Both the position numbers and the translations under genes were made by a program. A DNA stretch of 64,000 nt from Fibrobacter sp. (GTDB taxonomy: Bacteria; Fibrobacterota; Fibrobacteria; Fibrobacterales; Fibrobacteraceae). The stretch is from assembly GCA_024398845.1 (NCBI GenBank), contig JAKSIM010000005.1, positions 1 to 64,000 of the forward strand. Direction: 5' to 3'. Below are positions 8,335-15,739 of this stretch, piece by piece. How positions within the stretch are numbered: the stretch's first letter is position 1; every line of letters begins with the position of its first letter. The notes beneath the pieces were generated by a model, which was not told the origin of the DNA, made no database searches, and saw nothing but the letters and a program-made list of their open reading frames with translations.

Positions 8335-10719
8335 TTAGTCGAGATTTACGCGAACAACGCGATTGAAAGTCTTGATGATGTAGCTGCCGGAATTTTCGAG
8401 ATCAACGTGTTCGGTACCGTGACTGATTTTTGCCATGCGAACCAGGCGGCCCTGCATGTCGTAAATGGCTAGCTTCGAGCCGATTACAGCGTTGTTGACT
8501 TCGATAGAGCGACCATTTGTGGAGATGCTGAATTTCGGAGCGGCGAGAGTCTCGATAGCTGTTTTGCCATCGTCATTATCGCCGTTCGTAGCTCCAAAGC
8601 CCTTGATGGTCTTTTTGGTTTCAGGTTTATTTTCTTTATCCTTATCTTTCTTTTCGGTTCCAACGATGCCCTTCTTTTCGGAATCGGTTGTATCGGCCTT
8701 TTCTTCCTTCTTTTCAAAATCAGTTGAGACGATTTTCTCTTCTTCTTTCTTTTCTTGTTCGGTGACGGTCAGTTTACCGTAAATGAGTTCAATATCGTAG
8801 TTATCTAAATTCGTACCTTTCTTGGCTGCGATGTGGAATGAATTCTTGGCGGTGCCTACTTCCGTTTGAGCGGCTGATTCGTCCCATTCAATTTCAATTC
8901 CTTCGTCCTTTGTGAATTCGCCATCGATATTAATTTTGTGGCTCGTGAGTGGCTTCCCGTCGTATGCCTTTTGTGCCGAAGCGGAACTTATTGTAATTTT
9001 GCGTTTTGCAATTGTGAGCTTACCGTCGGTGACTTCGAACTTTACGTTCTTGAAATCCGGGTTGGTGTTCTCGAAATCGCTTGCCTTGAGTCCCATGCTG
9101 TATTCGCCAGCTTCGATGGCTGAGATGTAGTTCTTGCCGTTGAACTTGAAGTCCTTGGCTGTGTAAGACGTATCGTTGGTTGTGATTTCGAAAGTTTGGG
9201 CAATGTGTTCCTTGCCGTCGTAAATGAAGGTGTCTTCAATGCGGCCCCTGATTTTGACCTCGATAGGCTTTGGAGTCCACTTGGCGAAGAGTTTAACGTC
9301 TCCGATGGAACCGTGCGGTATTTTTGTGACGGCTTCTCCTGCGAAATTCTCGTTATCAAACCAGCCTTCAAAGATATGGCTCTTCGTGTTTTTCAAGTGA
9401 GGCAATATAATGTCGTCGCTTTCGATTGTGTAAGAAACGGATTGAATTTTGGTCGCGAATTTGTTGTGAAGGTTGATTTCGTAAGCGGTGGGCTCAAATA
9501 GAGCTTCGACTTTCAAATTAGAGTAGGTAATACCGAAGATGACGGTGGCCTTCGTAACAGGCAAAATGCGGCCTGCAGCATCGGTAACTTTCCAACCGGT
9601 AAATGTGTAGCCTTCGATGGGTTCTGGTTTAGGTAAATGAGCTGTAGTACCATAATTGCCCTTAAGGGTTTGGACGTTCTTGCCGTTAACCACAAATTCA
9701 ATGGTATATTGCTTGGGGAAAATCTTGTATTTAGGAACGTAATAGCCGTCGTCATTTTCTTCCCAATTTTCAAAAGCGTAGATTTCGTTCCCCATATCTT
9801 TGTTTGCTGGTTTAATGAACTTTTGAATAATTTTATTGACTCTATCATTTATGCTTTTGTCGGTTTCGTTGCGATCTATAATAATGGTTTCAAGAGTTTT
9901 TTGTATACCATTGAAGAGGATTGTTATATTTTTTTCTTTCCTAAAATGCGGGTAGAATGCCGTGTAACCGGTATTGTTCGGGACATTCATAAAGGTGGCG
10001 TCAAAAGCGTTTTGGCTCGCGCTCCAACCGGCAAATTTCCAATCGTTTCCAAAAATTTTTTCAAGTTCGCTTAGGTCTGGCAATTCTTCTTGGGAATTGA
10101 CAGTGTATTCAAAATAATCTGACATATAATCTATGCGGATTGGATGCATCAACAGGGCTTTGATTGTTTTGTTACTGCTATTAAAAGTCGGTCTCCAAAT
10201 GCCGTCTTTGTGTAAATCCCATGTTGAGAATGTGTATGTGTATAGTGAATCACCTTCTTTTGTCGGAGTTCCACCTATTTGATAGTTGAGAAATTCATTG
10301 AGTGCGTTCTGATTAAATAAAGTGTGTAGGTGGTATGGAAAACCATTTGCAACGTGGGTCATCCCATTGACTTCGTAATAGAGCGTGGCTTCGTACTTTA
10401 CATAGACGTGATAATCTTTTGTGTAATCTTCTGGGACTGTTAGGGTTGTACGCTCGGTGAAATTTGAGTCCGCGAAAAATCCTACGGGTTTAAATTCTAT
10501 AAATTGATTTTGTGCTGCTTGCGAAAATATGGAAGATGTGTCGCATTTTACGTTTCTTCCCAGGTTTTTTCCAATATAATAATCGGATATGGTTGTTCCG
10601 TGCGGTGTGTGGCAGGCTGTTGTTCTGCGGTTTGTGCTTGTGTTTTCGGCGTTTGCGGCGATAGCCAAAAGTGCTAATGTGGCGATGGCGATTTTGCCTG
10701 CACGTAAAGTGTTTTTCAT
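8335..10719 (-). CDS. Secreted InlB-B-repeat/MBG-domain protein, paralogue B
   Basis: 794 residues, start ATG at 10719 behind GAGGAGGGAG. Signal peptide MKNTLRAGKIAIATLALLAIAANA. The architecture is the same as its downstream neighbour: variable N-terminal 300 residues, InlB-B-like repeats with 'GYTFTGWKVTDAAG' and 'HIFEGWFDNENFAGEAVTKI', two MBG-like domains, a longer Lys/Glu linker (about 685-735), and the same C-terminal sorting-like domain ('LAIYDMQGRLVRMAKIS' to RVNLD). The N-terminal parts of A and B align only loosely (both begin with a 'CHSPSGT/CHTPHGT' motif after the signal), while the C-terminal halves are nearly identical, so the two probably present different N-terminal binding regions on a shared stalk. 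The hairpin at 8274-8301 separates their transcripts. Confidence 0.85.
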   Translation of the reverse strand: MKNTLRAGKIAIATLALLAIAANAENTSTNRRTTACHTPHGTTISDYYIGKNLGRNVKCDTSSIFSQAAQNQFIEFKPVGFFADSNFTERTTLTVPEDYTKDYHVYVKYEATLYYEVNGMTHVANGFPYHLHTLFNQNALNEFLNYQIGGTPTKEGDSLYTYTFSTWDLHKDGIWRPTFNSSNKTIKALLMHPIRIDYMSDYFEYTVNSQEELPDLSELEKIFGNDWKFAGWSASQNAFDATFMNVPNNTGYTAFYPHFRKEKNITILFNGIQKTLETIIIDRNETDKSINDRVNKIIQKFIKPANKDMGNEIYAFENWEENDDGYYVPKYKIFPKQYTIEFVVNGKNVQTLKGNYGTTAHLPKPEPIEGYTFTGWKVTDAAGRILPVTKATVIFGITYSNLKVEALFEPTAYEINLHNKFATKIQSVSYTIESDDIILPHLKNTKSHIFEGWFDNENFAGEAVTKIPHGSIGDVKLFAKWTPKPIEVKIRGRIEDTFIYDGKEHIAQTFEITTNDTSYTAKDFKFNGKNYISAIEAGEYSMGLKASDFENTNPDFKNVKFEVTDGKLTIAKRKITISSASAQKAYDGKPLTSHKINIDGEFTKDEGIEIEWDESAAQTEVGTAKNSFHIAAKKGTNLDNYDIELIYGKLTVTEQEKKEEEKIVSTDFEKKEEKADTTDSEKKGIVGTEKKDKDKENKPETKKTIKGFGATNGDNDDGKTAIETLAAPKFSISTNGRSIEVNNAVIGSKLAIYDMQGRLVRMAKISHGTEHVDLENSGSYIIKTFNRVVRVNLD
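8816..9120. repeat. 305-bp block identical to 6272-6576
   Basis: Second copy of the identical block described at 6272-6576, in the MBG-like region of paralogue B. Confidence 0.9.
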
Positions 10720-10813
10720 GCTCCCTCCTCTTCAAAAATTTGAAGCCTTTAAATATAAATCAATTATTCTTGCTTGTCAAGGGGCGATCAAGAAAAAAAT
10801 GATGTTTGGTTGC

Positions 10814-10844
10814 TTGATAACTAAGTCAAGTAAAATTATATATT
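10814..10844 (+). promoter_or_regulatory. Putative promoter giving a leaderless or very short 5' end
   Basis: A TTGATA box (10814-10819) and a TATATT box (10839-10844) are 19 nt apart, and the ATG of the next gene (10851) lies 7 nt after the second box, where transcription would begin. AAGGG touches the ATG too closely to be a good ribosome site. Confidence 0.35.
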
Positions 10845-10850
10845 AAGGGT

Positions 10851-11195
10851 ATGGCTCTTTCAAATGTTGCGAAGATTACAGAATGGGATGGCGTCCAGGG
10901 CAAGGCTGTGGTCGGTAATTTGGAGTATTCCGTTTATATTGGTGTGTTTGGCGATATTATCCGCATGCCTATAGTGGGCGATACCTTTATTATAGAGAAA
11001 GCGTCAAAGTCCAAAGAGGGGTATTACGTGATCAAAGCCACGCTTGACGGTGTGCCTGTGCGCCGTTCAAAAAAATCCAAGGGCCCGCTTCTCTTTAGGC
11101 TTTTTTCGGGAAACCGAGCGCAGCGCATTATCTTTTCGCTGGTGTTTTTGTCGATAGCTCTAGGCTTTATGCTAAAGTTCTGCACGGGCCGCTAA
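10851..11195 (+). CDS. Small membrane protein with a cold-shock/OB-like N-terminus
   Basis: 114 residues. The first 65 residues have the spacing of a divergent cold-shock/OB fold: 'AKITEWDGVQGKAVV', 'EYSVYIGVFG', 'MPIVGDTFIIE', 'EGYYVIKATL', comparable with the G-x-I-x-x-W ... F-F-H-x-S ... G-D-x-V-x-F pattern but without the RNA-binding FGF motif. A basic linker (PVRRSKKSKG) leads to one C-terminal transmembrane helix (about 90-108, 'IIFSLVFLSIALGFML'). Similar arrangements are known in CSD-DUF1294 membrane proteins; this one is shorter. Function unknown. It stands alone between the repeat-protein genes and the MFS gene, with its own promoter-like boxes and a terminator after it. Confidence 0.55.
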   Translation: MALSNVAKITEWDGVQGKAVVGNLEYSVYIGVFGDIIRMPIVGDTFIIEKASKSKEGYYVIKATLDGVPVRRSKKSKGPLLFRLFSGNRAQRIIFSLVFLSIALGFMLKFCTGR

Positions 11196-11202
11196 AAACG
11201 GA

Positions 11203-11252
11203 AAGCTCCCCCTTTGGAATGGAGGAGCTTGTTACTTCTTTAGGAGCTTTTT
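11203..11252 (+). terminator. Intrinsic terminator
   Basis: AAGCTCCCCC / GGAGGAGCTT pair with one G-U (11203-11212, 11221-11230), followed by TTAGGAGCTTTTTT. It is almost the same sequence as the hairpin at 8274-8301, so this is a reused terminator module. Confidence 0.7.
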
Positions 11253-11291
11253 TAATTAGGATTGGTTATTGGGATTTTTACAGGATAAGGT

Positions 11292-12689
11292 TTACATTGA
11301 TTCTAGTGTTTTCCCCCTTGTTTCTGTAACGAACTTAGCCACAAAGAAAATACTGAATGCGGCAAATGCGGTGTAGAGTAGGTAAGTCGGTCCAACGCCA
11401 ATGCCGTTTTTGCCGGCAAGAACAGGGAAAGACCAACATACAATGAAGTTTGCGCCCCACTGGGCTAGTCCGCAAATGGCGATTGCGACGCCACGGATGC
11501 GGTTGTTGAACATTTCACCGAGCATGACCCACATAACAGGGCCCCAGGTGGCGGCGAAGAAAGTAACATAGAGATTTGCGGCGACCAGGGCGATGATGCC
11601 GCTGGAACCAACCAGGCTTCCGCTTGCGTCCGTGCCGAACATAAAGCAGAGGGCTAGCGTGCCGAGAGTGAAGACCATGCCAATGGATCCAATCAGCAAG
11701 AGTGGCTTGCGGCCAATTCTGTCGATAAGGACGATGGCTACGATGGTCATGAGCAAATTGATGATACTTGCAATGAGGCTTGTGAGGAAGGCGTCGCTTT
11801 CACCGAAACCTGCGCTCTGCCAAAGAATCGTACCGTAGTAGAAAATTACGTTGATGCCCACAAGCTGCTGGAGAACGGCGAGTCCGAGGCCCGCCCAAAC
11901 TACGGGGGCGATTCTCTTTTTGCCAGCAATTTTTTCGAAAAGGTCAGCGATTCGTGCGGGCTTTTCGTTTTTGAAGGTTTCTTGAATTGAGTAGATTTCG
12001 TGTTCCACGTTTTCGGCGTCGATTTGAGCGAGAATTTGCCTTGCTTCATCGATGCGACCCTTTCTAATAAGGTAACGCGGTGATTCTGGAAGCTTAAGGG
12101 CGGCTGTGCCGTACATAAGGGCCGGGATGACTTCGATCCAGAACATTACCTGCCAAGCTTTGAAGCCGCCAATGAGTTCGTTGCTTGCGGAACCAGAAAT
12201 TCTGACGATAATGTAGTTTGAAAGAAGCGCTATGAAAATGCCAATCACGATGGCAAACTGTTGCATGGAACCGAGGCGACCGCGAAGGTGGGCCGGTGCG
12301 GTTTCTGCAATGTAAACCGGGGCGATGATGCTGGCGACGCCAATACCAATACCACCGATTACACGCCAAATGATAAAGTCGGGAATTCCAAACGGAACGC
12401 CGGAGCCAATGGCGCTGATGAGGAACAATACAGATGCAGCGAGCATGCAACGGATGCGTCCAAAGCTGTCGGCGAGTCGACCTGCAAAATATGCGCCTGT
12501 TGCTGCACCAATCAAGCAAAGAGATACAGCCCAGGCGAGCTCAACGTCGGTGGCGTTGAAATGTGCCTTTAGAGCTCCGTTCGCGCCGTTGATGACCGAC
12601 GAGTCAAAGCCTAATAGGAACCCTCCTATTGCTGCAGATAAGGTGATCATTAATACAATTCTTAGGTTGTATTTCTTTGTTTGTTGCAT
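11292..12689 (-). CDS. Sugar-porter family MFS transporter (sugar:H+ symporter type)
   Basis: 465 residues with 12 predicted helices. Sugar-porter signatures are clear: 'GFLLGFDSSVINGA' in helix 1, 'GRLADSFGR' (loop 2-3), 'PVYIAETAPAHLRGRLGSMQQ' split by helix 4 end, 'PESPRYLIRKGR' after helix 6, 'GINVIFYYGTILWQSAGF' in helix 7, and 'IDRIGRKPLLLIG' in loop 8-9, with the C-terminal 'ETRGKTLE'. The closest known types are XylE/GalP-like hexose or pentose:proton symporters; the exact sugar cannot be read. Start at ATG 12689 behind GGGGG. A 13-bp inverted repeat (12713-12772) sits immediately upstream, after a tiny lipoprotein gene on the same strand, and a LysR gene diverges nearby, so uptake is probably regulated. 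Confidence 0.9.
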   Translation of the reverse strand: MQQTKKYNLRIVLMITLSAAIGGFLLGFDSSVINGANGALKAHFNATDVELAWAVSLCLIGAATGAYFAGRLADSFGRIRCMLAASVLFLISAIGSGVPFGIPDFIIWRVIGGIGIGVASIIAPVYIAETAPAHLRGRLGSMQQFAIVIGIFIALLSNYIIVRISGSASNELIGGFKAWQVMFWIEVIPALMYGTAALKLPESPRYLIRKGRIDEARQILAQIDAENVEHEIYSIQETFKNEKPARIADLFEKIAGKKRIAPVVWAGLGLAVLQQLVGINVIFYYGTILWQSAGFGESDAFLTSLIASIINLLMTIVAIVLIDRIGRKPLLLIGSIGMVFTLGTLALCFMFGTDASGSLVGSSGIIALVAANLYVTFFAATWGPVMWVMLGEMFNNRIRGVAIAICGLAQWGANFIVCWSFPVLAGKNGIGVGPTYLLYTAFAAFSIFFVAKFVTETRGKTLESM

Positions 12690-12712
12690 GGTGTACCCCC
12701 TTTTTAATTTTT

Positions 12713-12772
12713 GGCTTTAATCCCTTGATTTTACCCAAGCACCCCTGCTTTTCTCTTTTAGGGATTAAAGCC
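12713..12772 (-). promoter_or_regulatory. Long hairpin in the leader of the MFS gene
   Basis: GGCTTTAATCCCT (12713-12725) and AGGGATTAAAGCC (12760-12772) are perfect inverted repeats of 13 bp; the 34-nt loop holds a small hairpin AAGCA-CCCC-TGCTT. On the minus strand the downstream arm is followed by A-rich sequence and the ribosome site of the transporter, not by a T-run, so it is more likely an operator, processing site or translational control element than a terminator. Confidence 0.5.
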
Positions 12773-12778
12773 GTTAGT

Positions 12779-12901
12779 TTAGCCTTCGCACTCCGAAATG
12801 CTGTCACTCGGACTTTTTACGTAACTATCGCCTGTGTTACATGCAGAAAGTGCAAATGCGAAAGCAGTAGCGATAAGAGCCATAATGATTTTCTTGATCA
12901 T
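12779..12901 (-). CDS. Tiny lipoprotein (40 residues)
   Basis: Read directly from the minus strand: M-I-K-K, a hydrophobic stretch (IIMALIATAFAFALSA), then Cys21 in a lipobox L-S-A-C, followed by NTGDSYVKSPSDSISECEG and TAA. A strong GGAGGGG ribosome site lies 7-8 nt before ATG 12901. It resembles the entericidin size class of small lipoproteins, but I see no specific sequence match. It ends 89 nt before the MFS transporter start, with the long hairpin in between, and begins 42 nt after the end of the 109-aa gene. Role unknown; the strong ribosome site and exact lipobox make a real gene likely. Confidence 0.75.
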   Translation of the reverse strand: MIKKIIMALIATAFAFALSACNTGDSYVKSPSDSISECEG

Positions 12902-12943
12902 GATTTTTCCCCTCCAAGGATTTTTTTATTTAGATCAGTTTGG

Positions 12944-13273
12944 TTACGCCAGTAATCTCTGGCGGTTGTTAATTGAAACTTTAGGCGGAACCCACAAAGC
13001 CGTTGAAGACCCCAAAGGCAACATAATTGGCCTTACCCCGTAATGGTCAATTACGGTAAGTTGCTGGGTGTTCTTACCTGCTGCCTGGTTACTACTGGAG
13101 ACTTGGGTGATTTGGTCTTCGAGGTGTAAACCTGTAAGCTCGGTGAGTTCCGCTTGAAATGTTTGGCGATCTTCAATGTGGCCTGCTTGGCCGTAGCTGA
13201 CAGCCGCGTTATTTGCAGCTTGCACCTTACGTGCTCGCGTCATAGCGAAATTATTTTTAGTCAGCCAACCCAT
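12944..13273 (-). CDS. Unrecognised 109-residue protein
   Basis: Starts MGWLTKNNFAMTRARKVQAA behind GGGGAAG on the minus strand. Soluble, Gln/Asn/Ala-rich, no signal peptide, no helix in the membrane, no cysteine. Codon choice is more mixed (CAA, ACA, GTA) than in neighbouring genes, which could mean recent arrival or a non-coding region that happens to be open. A CCGTAAT/ATTACGG hairpin lies in the middle (13038-13056). It would be the first gene of a minus-strand group with the tiny lipoprotein and the sugar transporter. No function can be proposed. Confidence 0.45.
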   Translation of the reverse strand: MGWLTKNNFAMTRARKVQAANNAAVSYGQAGHIEDRQTFQAELTELTGLHLEDQITQVSSSNQAAGKNTQQLTVIDHYGVRPIMLPLGSSTALWVPPKVSINNRQRLLA

Positions 13274-13347
13274 TGCTTCCCCTTTTTTCGAGCAGTAATT
13301 TAGATTGATTGATTGATAAAGTCCAATAGATTATTTATATTAAACCT

Positions 13348-13362
13348 ATCACAAAAAGTGAT
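13348..13362. promoter_or_regulatory. Palindrome in the divergent promoter region of the LysR gene
   Basis: ATCAC-AAAAA-GTGAT, a perfect 5-bp inverted repeat spaced by 5 nt, 35 nt before the LysR start and 75 nt from the divergent 109-aa gene. LysR regulators usually bind T-N11-A type dyads in such divergent regions; this is a candidate site. Confidence 0.35.
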
Positions 13363-13396
13363 GAATTGGCGAAAAAAATGTAAAAGAGGCGATTTT

Positions 13397-14275
13397 ATGG
13401 AGTTAACGCAAATCAAATACTTCTTGGAAGTTGCGAAAAATGAACATATAACTAAGAGCGCACGCAATCTTTTTATTGTTCAGCCGGCTTTGACGCAGGC
13501 TATCCACAAGCTGGAAAGCGAAATAGGCGTCCCTCTTTTTAAGTCGAGTGGCCGAAATATTAAGCTCACGGAGTATGGCCGTTATTTTTACGAGCATTTA
13601 AAACCTCTTTACGAAGAAATTGAAAAACTCCCGCAAGAGCTGCGCAACATGGCGAACAGTGAAGTGATGCGCATGAGGCTCAATGTTCTTGCGGCTTCGT
13701 CGTTTGTGACGGCTGCGGTCATCAAGTATAAGAGGTTGCACCAGGAGCTGAACTTTGACTTGATCCAGAACGAAACCACGAACCTCTACGATGTAGGCGT
13801 GTTCACGATGGAAGATGCAAGCAAGTACAAGAGCGACGATGATGCTAGTTTTAAGTTTGAAGAAGAGATATTCCTTGCGGTGCCGAACAAGGAGCCGTAC
13901 AAGAGGATGAATTCCATATCGTTAAAAGAGATGGCAGGCGAGAAGTTCATAGGTCTTGCTGGCACAAGGCAGCTTCGCAATATATGCAACGAGTTTTGCG
14001 AAGGTCTTGGAATCCGCACCGATATTAGCTTTGAGAGCGATAACACTACCGCTATTAAGGAAGCCGTGGCGGCTGGCATTGGTGTTTGCTTTTGGCCGGA
14101 ATTTACCTGGGGGAAGGTGGAACGCCGAAAAATCAAACTGTTAAAAATAATGGATGCCCGCATGAAGCGTGACATCCTGATTACGATTCGCAAAAATAAG
14201 TTAGATAATGCCAATACCGAGGATTTTTACAAATACCTTTGCAAGGTATTCGCAAAACTCGCTAGGCGTCACTGA
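13397..14275 (+). CDS. LysR-family transcriptional regulator
   Basis: 292 residues. ATG 13397 is preferred: it follows AGAGG by 8 nt and begins exactly with the LysR helix-turn-helix (MELTQIKYFLEVAKNEHITK ... ARNLFIVQPALTQAIHKLE, then 'LFKSSGRNIKLTEYG'); the open frame extends 28 codons upstream without such features. The effector-binding domain (about 88-290) is shorter and more diverged. LysR proteins usually act on the divergent gene, here the 109-aa/lipoprotein/sugar-transporter group, and on themselves. The inducer cannot be read. It converges with the ThrE-type pair and overlaps that gene's end by 7 nt. Confidence 0.9.
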   Translation: MELTQIKYFLEVAKNEHITKSARNLFIVQPALTQAIHKLESEIGVPLFKSSGRNIKLTEYGRYFYEHLKPLYEEIEKLPQELRNMANSEVMRMRLNVLAASSFVTAAVIKYKRLHQELNFDLIQNETTNLYDVGVFTMEDASKYKSDDDASFKFEEEIFLAVPNKEPYKRMNSISLKEMAGEKFIGLAGTRQLRNICNEFCEGLGIRTDISFESDNTTAIKEAVAAGIGVCFWPEFTWGKVERRKIKLLKIMDARMKRDILITIRKNKLDNANTEDFYKYLCKVFAKLARRH

Positions 14276-14775
14276 TTGCGTACTTTTTTTGGGGGGCGCG
14301 TGGCGATAATGCTGTTGTTCGGGAAAATGAACATTGGGGCAGTCGCGCCAATGGCAAGGGCGATAATCACAATAGAGGTGACAACGCCATTAAAGAAGAA
14401 TTCGCCCATATAGGTGGTGCGGAGCGCAACGTCGTTCAGGTTGTGCATGAACATCAAGAGCGAATAAATGGTGTTGTACGCGTATTTGCCGGGCACCATC
14501 GGGAGAAGGGCCGGAATCACCATTACGGTTACGGGCAGGTGGACTTTGCGGGCCACGAGTAGGGCGCCAAAGCCAATGCAGAGCCCCCCAACGAGGGAGC
14601 CTAGCGAAATGCCTATGTTGGTGCAGTTCATAAGCGTAAAGCGGAGGGCGTGCCCACAGGCGGCGAGAATGGCAATGTATTTAAAACAACGTAACGACGG
14701 GCTCGAAACGGCTCCAAAGCCAATGCCCGCAAGGGCTCCAAAAAGACCGTCCAAAAAGATTTGCAAAAAGATCAT
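14269..14775 (-). CDS. ThrE-family threonine/serine exporter, C-terminal subunit (YjjB/DUF3815 type)
   Basis: 168 residues. Start ATG 14775 follows GGAGGT. Five hydrophobic helices; typical parts are 'FGALAGIGFGAVSSPSLR', 'SLGSLVGGLCIGFGALLVAR' and 'VIPALLPMVPGKYAYNTIYS', the P-x-x-P-G-x-x-x-Y motif of this half of ThrE. In Corynebacterium ThrE is one chain; in many bacteria, as here, the two halves are separate genes. It overlaps its partner (14772-15569) by 4 nt (ATGA), so they are translationally coupled. Substrates in the family include L-threonine and L-serine; other dicarboxylic acids have been proposed for YjjPB. The stop overlaps the convergent LysR gene. Confidence 0.85.
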   Translation of the reverse strand: MIFLQIFLDGLFGALAGIGFGAVSSPSLRCFKYIAILAACGHALRFTLMNCTNIGISLGSLVGGLCIGFGALLVARKVHLPVTVMVIPALLPMVPGKYAYNTIYSLLMFMHNLNDVALRTTYMGEFFFNGVVTSIVIIALAIGATAPMFIFPNNSIIATRPPKKVRNQ

Positions 14776-15569
14776 GCGACACCTCCAATCGAAAGGAGCA
14801 AAAGCGTGAGCGTGAGGCCGAGCGCAATGCAAATCACTAGCTGCAATGCCCCAGAAAGTCTTGCGATGCCAATGAGCGGGTAACCCGCGACAATGTCGAC
14901 GACGCCTGTTAACAGCGGAACGCCAGGAATCAGGTAGAGCACGCTTGTGGCGAGTGCCGTTTCGGGAGTTGCCGTTGGGAGGTGAAACGCCACTGTCGAA
15001 ATAATTGATGCGATAAAGGCCGAAATAAGGGCGATGGCAAGGTGGTTTGCGCCGCTACGAGCCAGGTAATGCTTGATGCTGAAGCCAATGGCCGTCGCTA
15101 CAGCAACAATGAGCATGGCCATCGCGTCACCGTTAAAGAGTCGGCAGAAGCTTGCGTTGGCGAGACTCACCAAGAACAGCATTATCGGGAAGACGATGGG
15201 CTTTTGCTTTTGGTAGCGTTCAAACAGGCGGACGCATTGATCGAACGAAAGTCGTCCATCGTAGGCGTGCCAACTCATGTCGCCGAGCTTTTCGTTTTTC
15301 GAAAAGTTCGGAGCGTACTTTGGCAGGTCCGAAATTTGGCTGCAGGTTTCGCCGGTCTCTGGATTTTTAGCATACAGCACGGCGGTACGTGGCAACATGG
15401 TAATGTGAACTTCTAGCCCGAGTGAGGCTCCGATGCGCTTGGTGCAACGGATGACTCGAGATGTGTGAGCGCCTACGCTCGAAAAGTAGCTGGTGTAGTT
15501 CGACAGGAACTGGCTTTGCTTTTGTAAGAGTGTTTGTTCTGGCATAAATTTTTTGTGAGGGACGTGCAT
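14772..15569 (-). CDS. ThrE-family exporter, N-terminal subunit (YjjP/DUF1212 type)
   Basis: 265 residues. A cytoplasmic N-terminal part (about 1-115) with the DUF1212 features 'GAHTSRVIRCTKRIGASLGLEVHITMLPRT', then five hydrophobic helices from about 125 on, including 'LYLIPGVPLLTGVVDIVAG', the counterpart of the P-G-x-P-L-x-x-x-x-x-D motif of ThrE. It works together with the DUF3815 half encoded directly downstream. Two in-frame ATGs (15569 and 15545) are possible; neither has a clear ribosome site. The intergenic 15570-15739 holds the divergent promoters for this pair and dxs, plus a small CGGCT/AGCCG hairpin. Confidence 0.85.
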   Translation of the reverse strand: MHVPHKKFMPEQTLLQKQSQFLSNYTSYFSSVGAHTSRVIRCTKRIGASLGLEVHITMLPRTAVLYAKNPETGETCSQISDLPKYAPNFSKNEKLGDMSWHAYDGRLSFDQCVRLFERYQKQKPIVFPIMLFLVSLANASFCRLFNGDAMAMLIVAVATAIGFSIKHYLARSGANHLAIALISAFIASIISTVAFHLPTATPETALATSVLYLIPGVPLLTGVVDIVAGYPLIGIARLSGALQLVICIALGLTLTLLLLSIGGVA

Positions 15570-15739
15570 ATTATTTAAGCGGCTTTACCTTAGCCGATTT
15601 TGTCCCGCTCACTTTGAATTTAGTTATAAATTTCCCCCTTTCAGGCCAAAGATAACAATAATTTTTTATTTTCCTAGGTAATAAAGGCTGTTTTTGGGTA
15701 GGTCGTGTAAAAAAAACAGGGCTTTTGACAGGAGTATAC

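Noticed and set aside
11293..11838. Plus-strand 81-codon frame opposite the MFS gene
   Set aside because: Antisense shadow without start signals.
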